A model generated the notes under the pieces. It searched no databases. It was given only the letters and a program-made list of their open reading frames with translations, and was not told the DNA's origin. 39,373 nt of DNA from Betaproteobacteria bacterium (GTDB taxonomy: Bacteria; Pseudomonadota; Gammaproteobacteria; Burkholderiales; Burkholderiaceae_C): the NCBI GenBank assembly GCA_025358155.1, contig JANYKR010000254.1, positions 1 to 39,373 on the forward strand. Direction: 5' to 3'. This document shows, in pieces, positions 39,311-39,373 of the stretch; within the stretch, counting starts at the first letter, position 1, and each line of letters opens with the position of its first letter. The position numbers were made by a program, and so were the translations under genes.

Positions 39311-39373
39311 CTGCGCAAGATCGGCGTGTGCAGCTGCCTGGCGCGGGCTTGAAATGCGGTGGTAGGGCCTAAT

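Overview
The window is a dense, high-GC chromosomal segment from a betaproteobacterium, most likely order Burkholderiales (Comamonadaceae or the Leptothrix/Rubrivivax/Ideonella group). This rests on gene order (dnaX-ybaB-recR; gloB-methyltransferase-rnhA; phoH-bcp-Mth938-alaA-hom-thrC) and on the protein sequences; no 16S or other marker is present. There are no rRNA or tRNA genes, no insertion sequence, no integrase and no CRISPR array. Almost all of the DNA is coding, with many ATGA/GTGA stop-start overlaps.

Layout. 1-3.1 kb: replication and repair genes dnaX (5' end outside the window), ybaB and recR. 3.1-6.9 kb: a LysM lytic transglycosylase and gloB on the minus strand, divergent from a YafS-like methyltransferase and rnhA. 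6.9-10.1 kb (minus): moeA and moaA for molybdenum cofactor, then an NlpC/P60 cell-wall hydrolase. 10.3-16.3 kb (plus): propionyl-CoA synthetase, then two exported proteases (M3 metallopeptidase and S8 subtilase). 16.4-20.5 kb (minus): a yqjD-yqjE-yqjK-like envelope operon, a PIN-PhoH ATPase, a Bcp/PrxQ peroxiredoxin and an Mth938-like protein. 20.7-31 kb (plus): a long colinear block alaA-hom-[AAA ATPase]-[TPR protein]-thrC-mobB-moeA2-moaD-moaE-crcB. 31-36.5 kb (plus): a catabolic-looking cluster of flavin reductase, NicX-like ring-cleavage dioxygenase, alpha/beta hydrolase, acyl-CoA-dehydrogenase-fold protein and CoA ligase. 36.5-38.3 kb: a YciI/DGPF protein with an ECF42-type sigma factor. 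38.3-39.4 kb: a conserved hypothetical gene, then a frameshifted MerR-type regulator behind a recognisable MerR-type promoter, and a frameshifted membrane-protein remnant.

The most unusual part is the two-gene insert at 23350-26282. A P-loop ATPase with an ORC/STAND-like architecture, and a partner with a distinctive N-terminal domain plus nearly identical 48-residue TPR units, sit between hom and thrC, which are usually neighbours. The pair is tightly packed, and its second gene overlaps thrC by an ATGA, so the module shares expression with threonine biosynthesis. It resembles sensor/ATPase pairs of bacterial conflict or signalling systems, but it carries no nuclease or other effector domain that I can recognise, so its function is open. 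The second candidate is the NicX-like cluster, which may encode an undescribed CoA-linked aromatic or N-heterocycle degradation route. Molybdenum cofactor genes occur in two separate loci with two MoeA paralogues, both with an unusually long loop at the same place.
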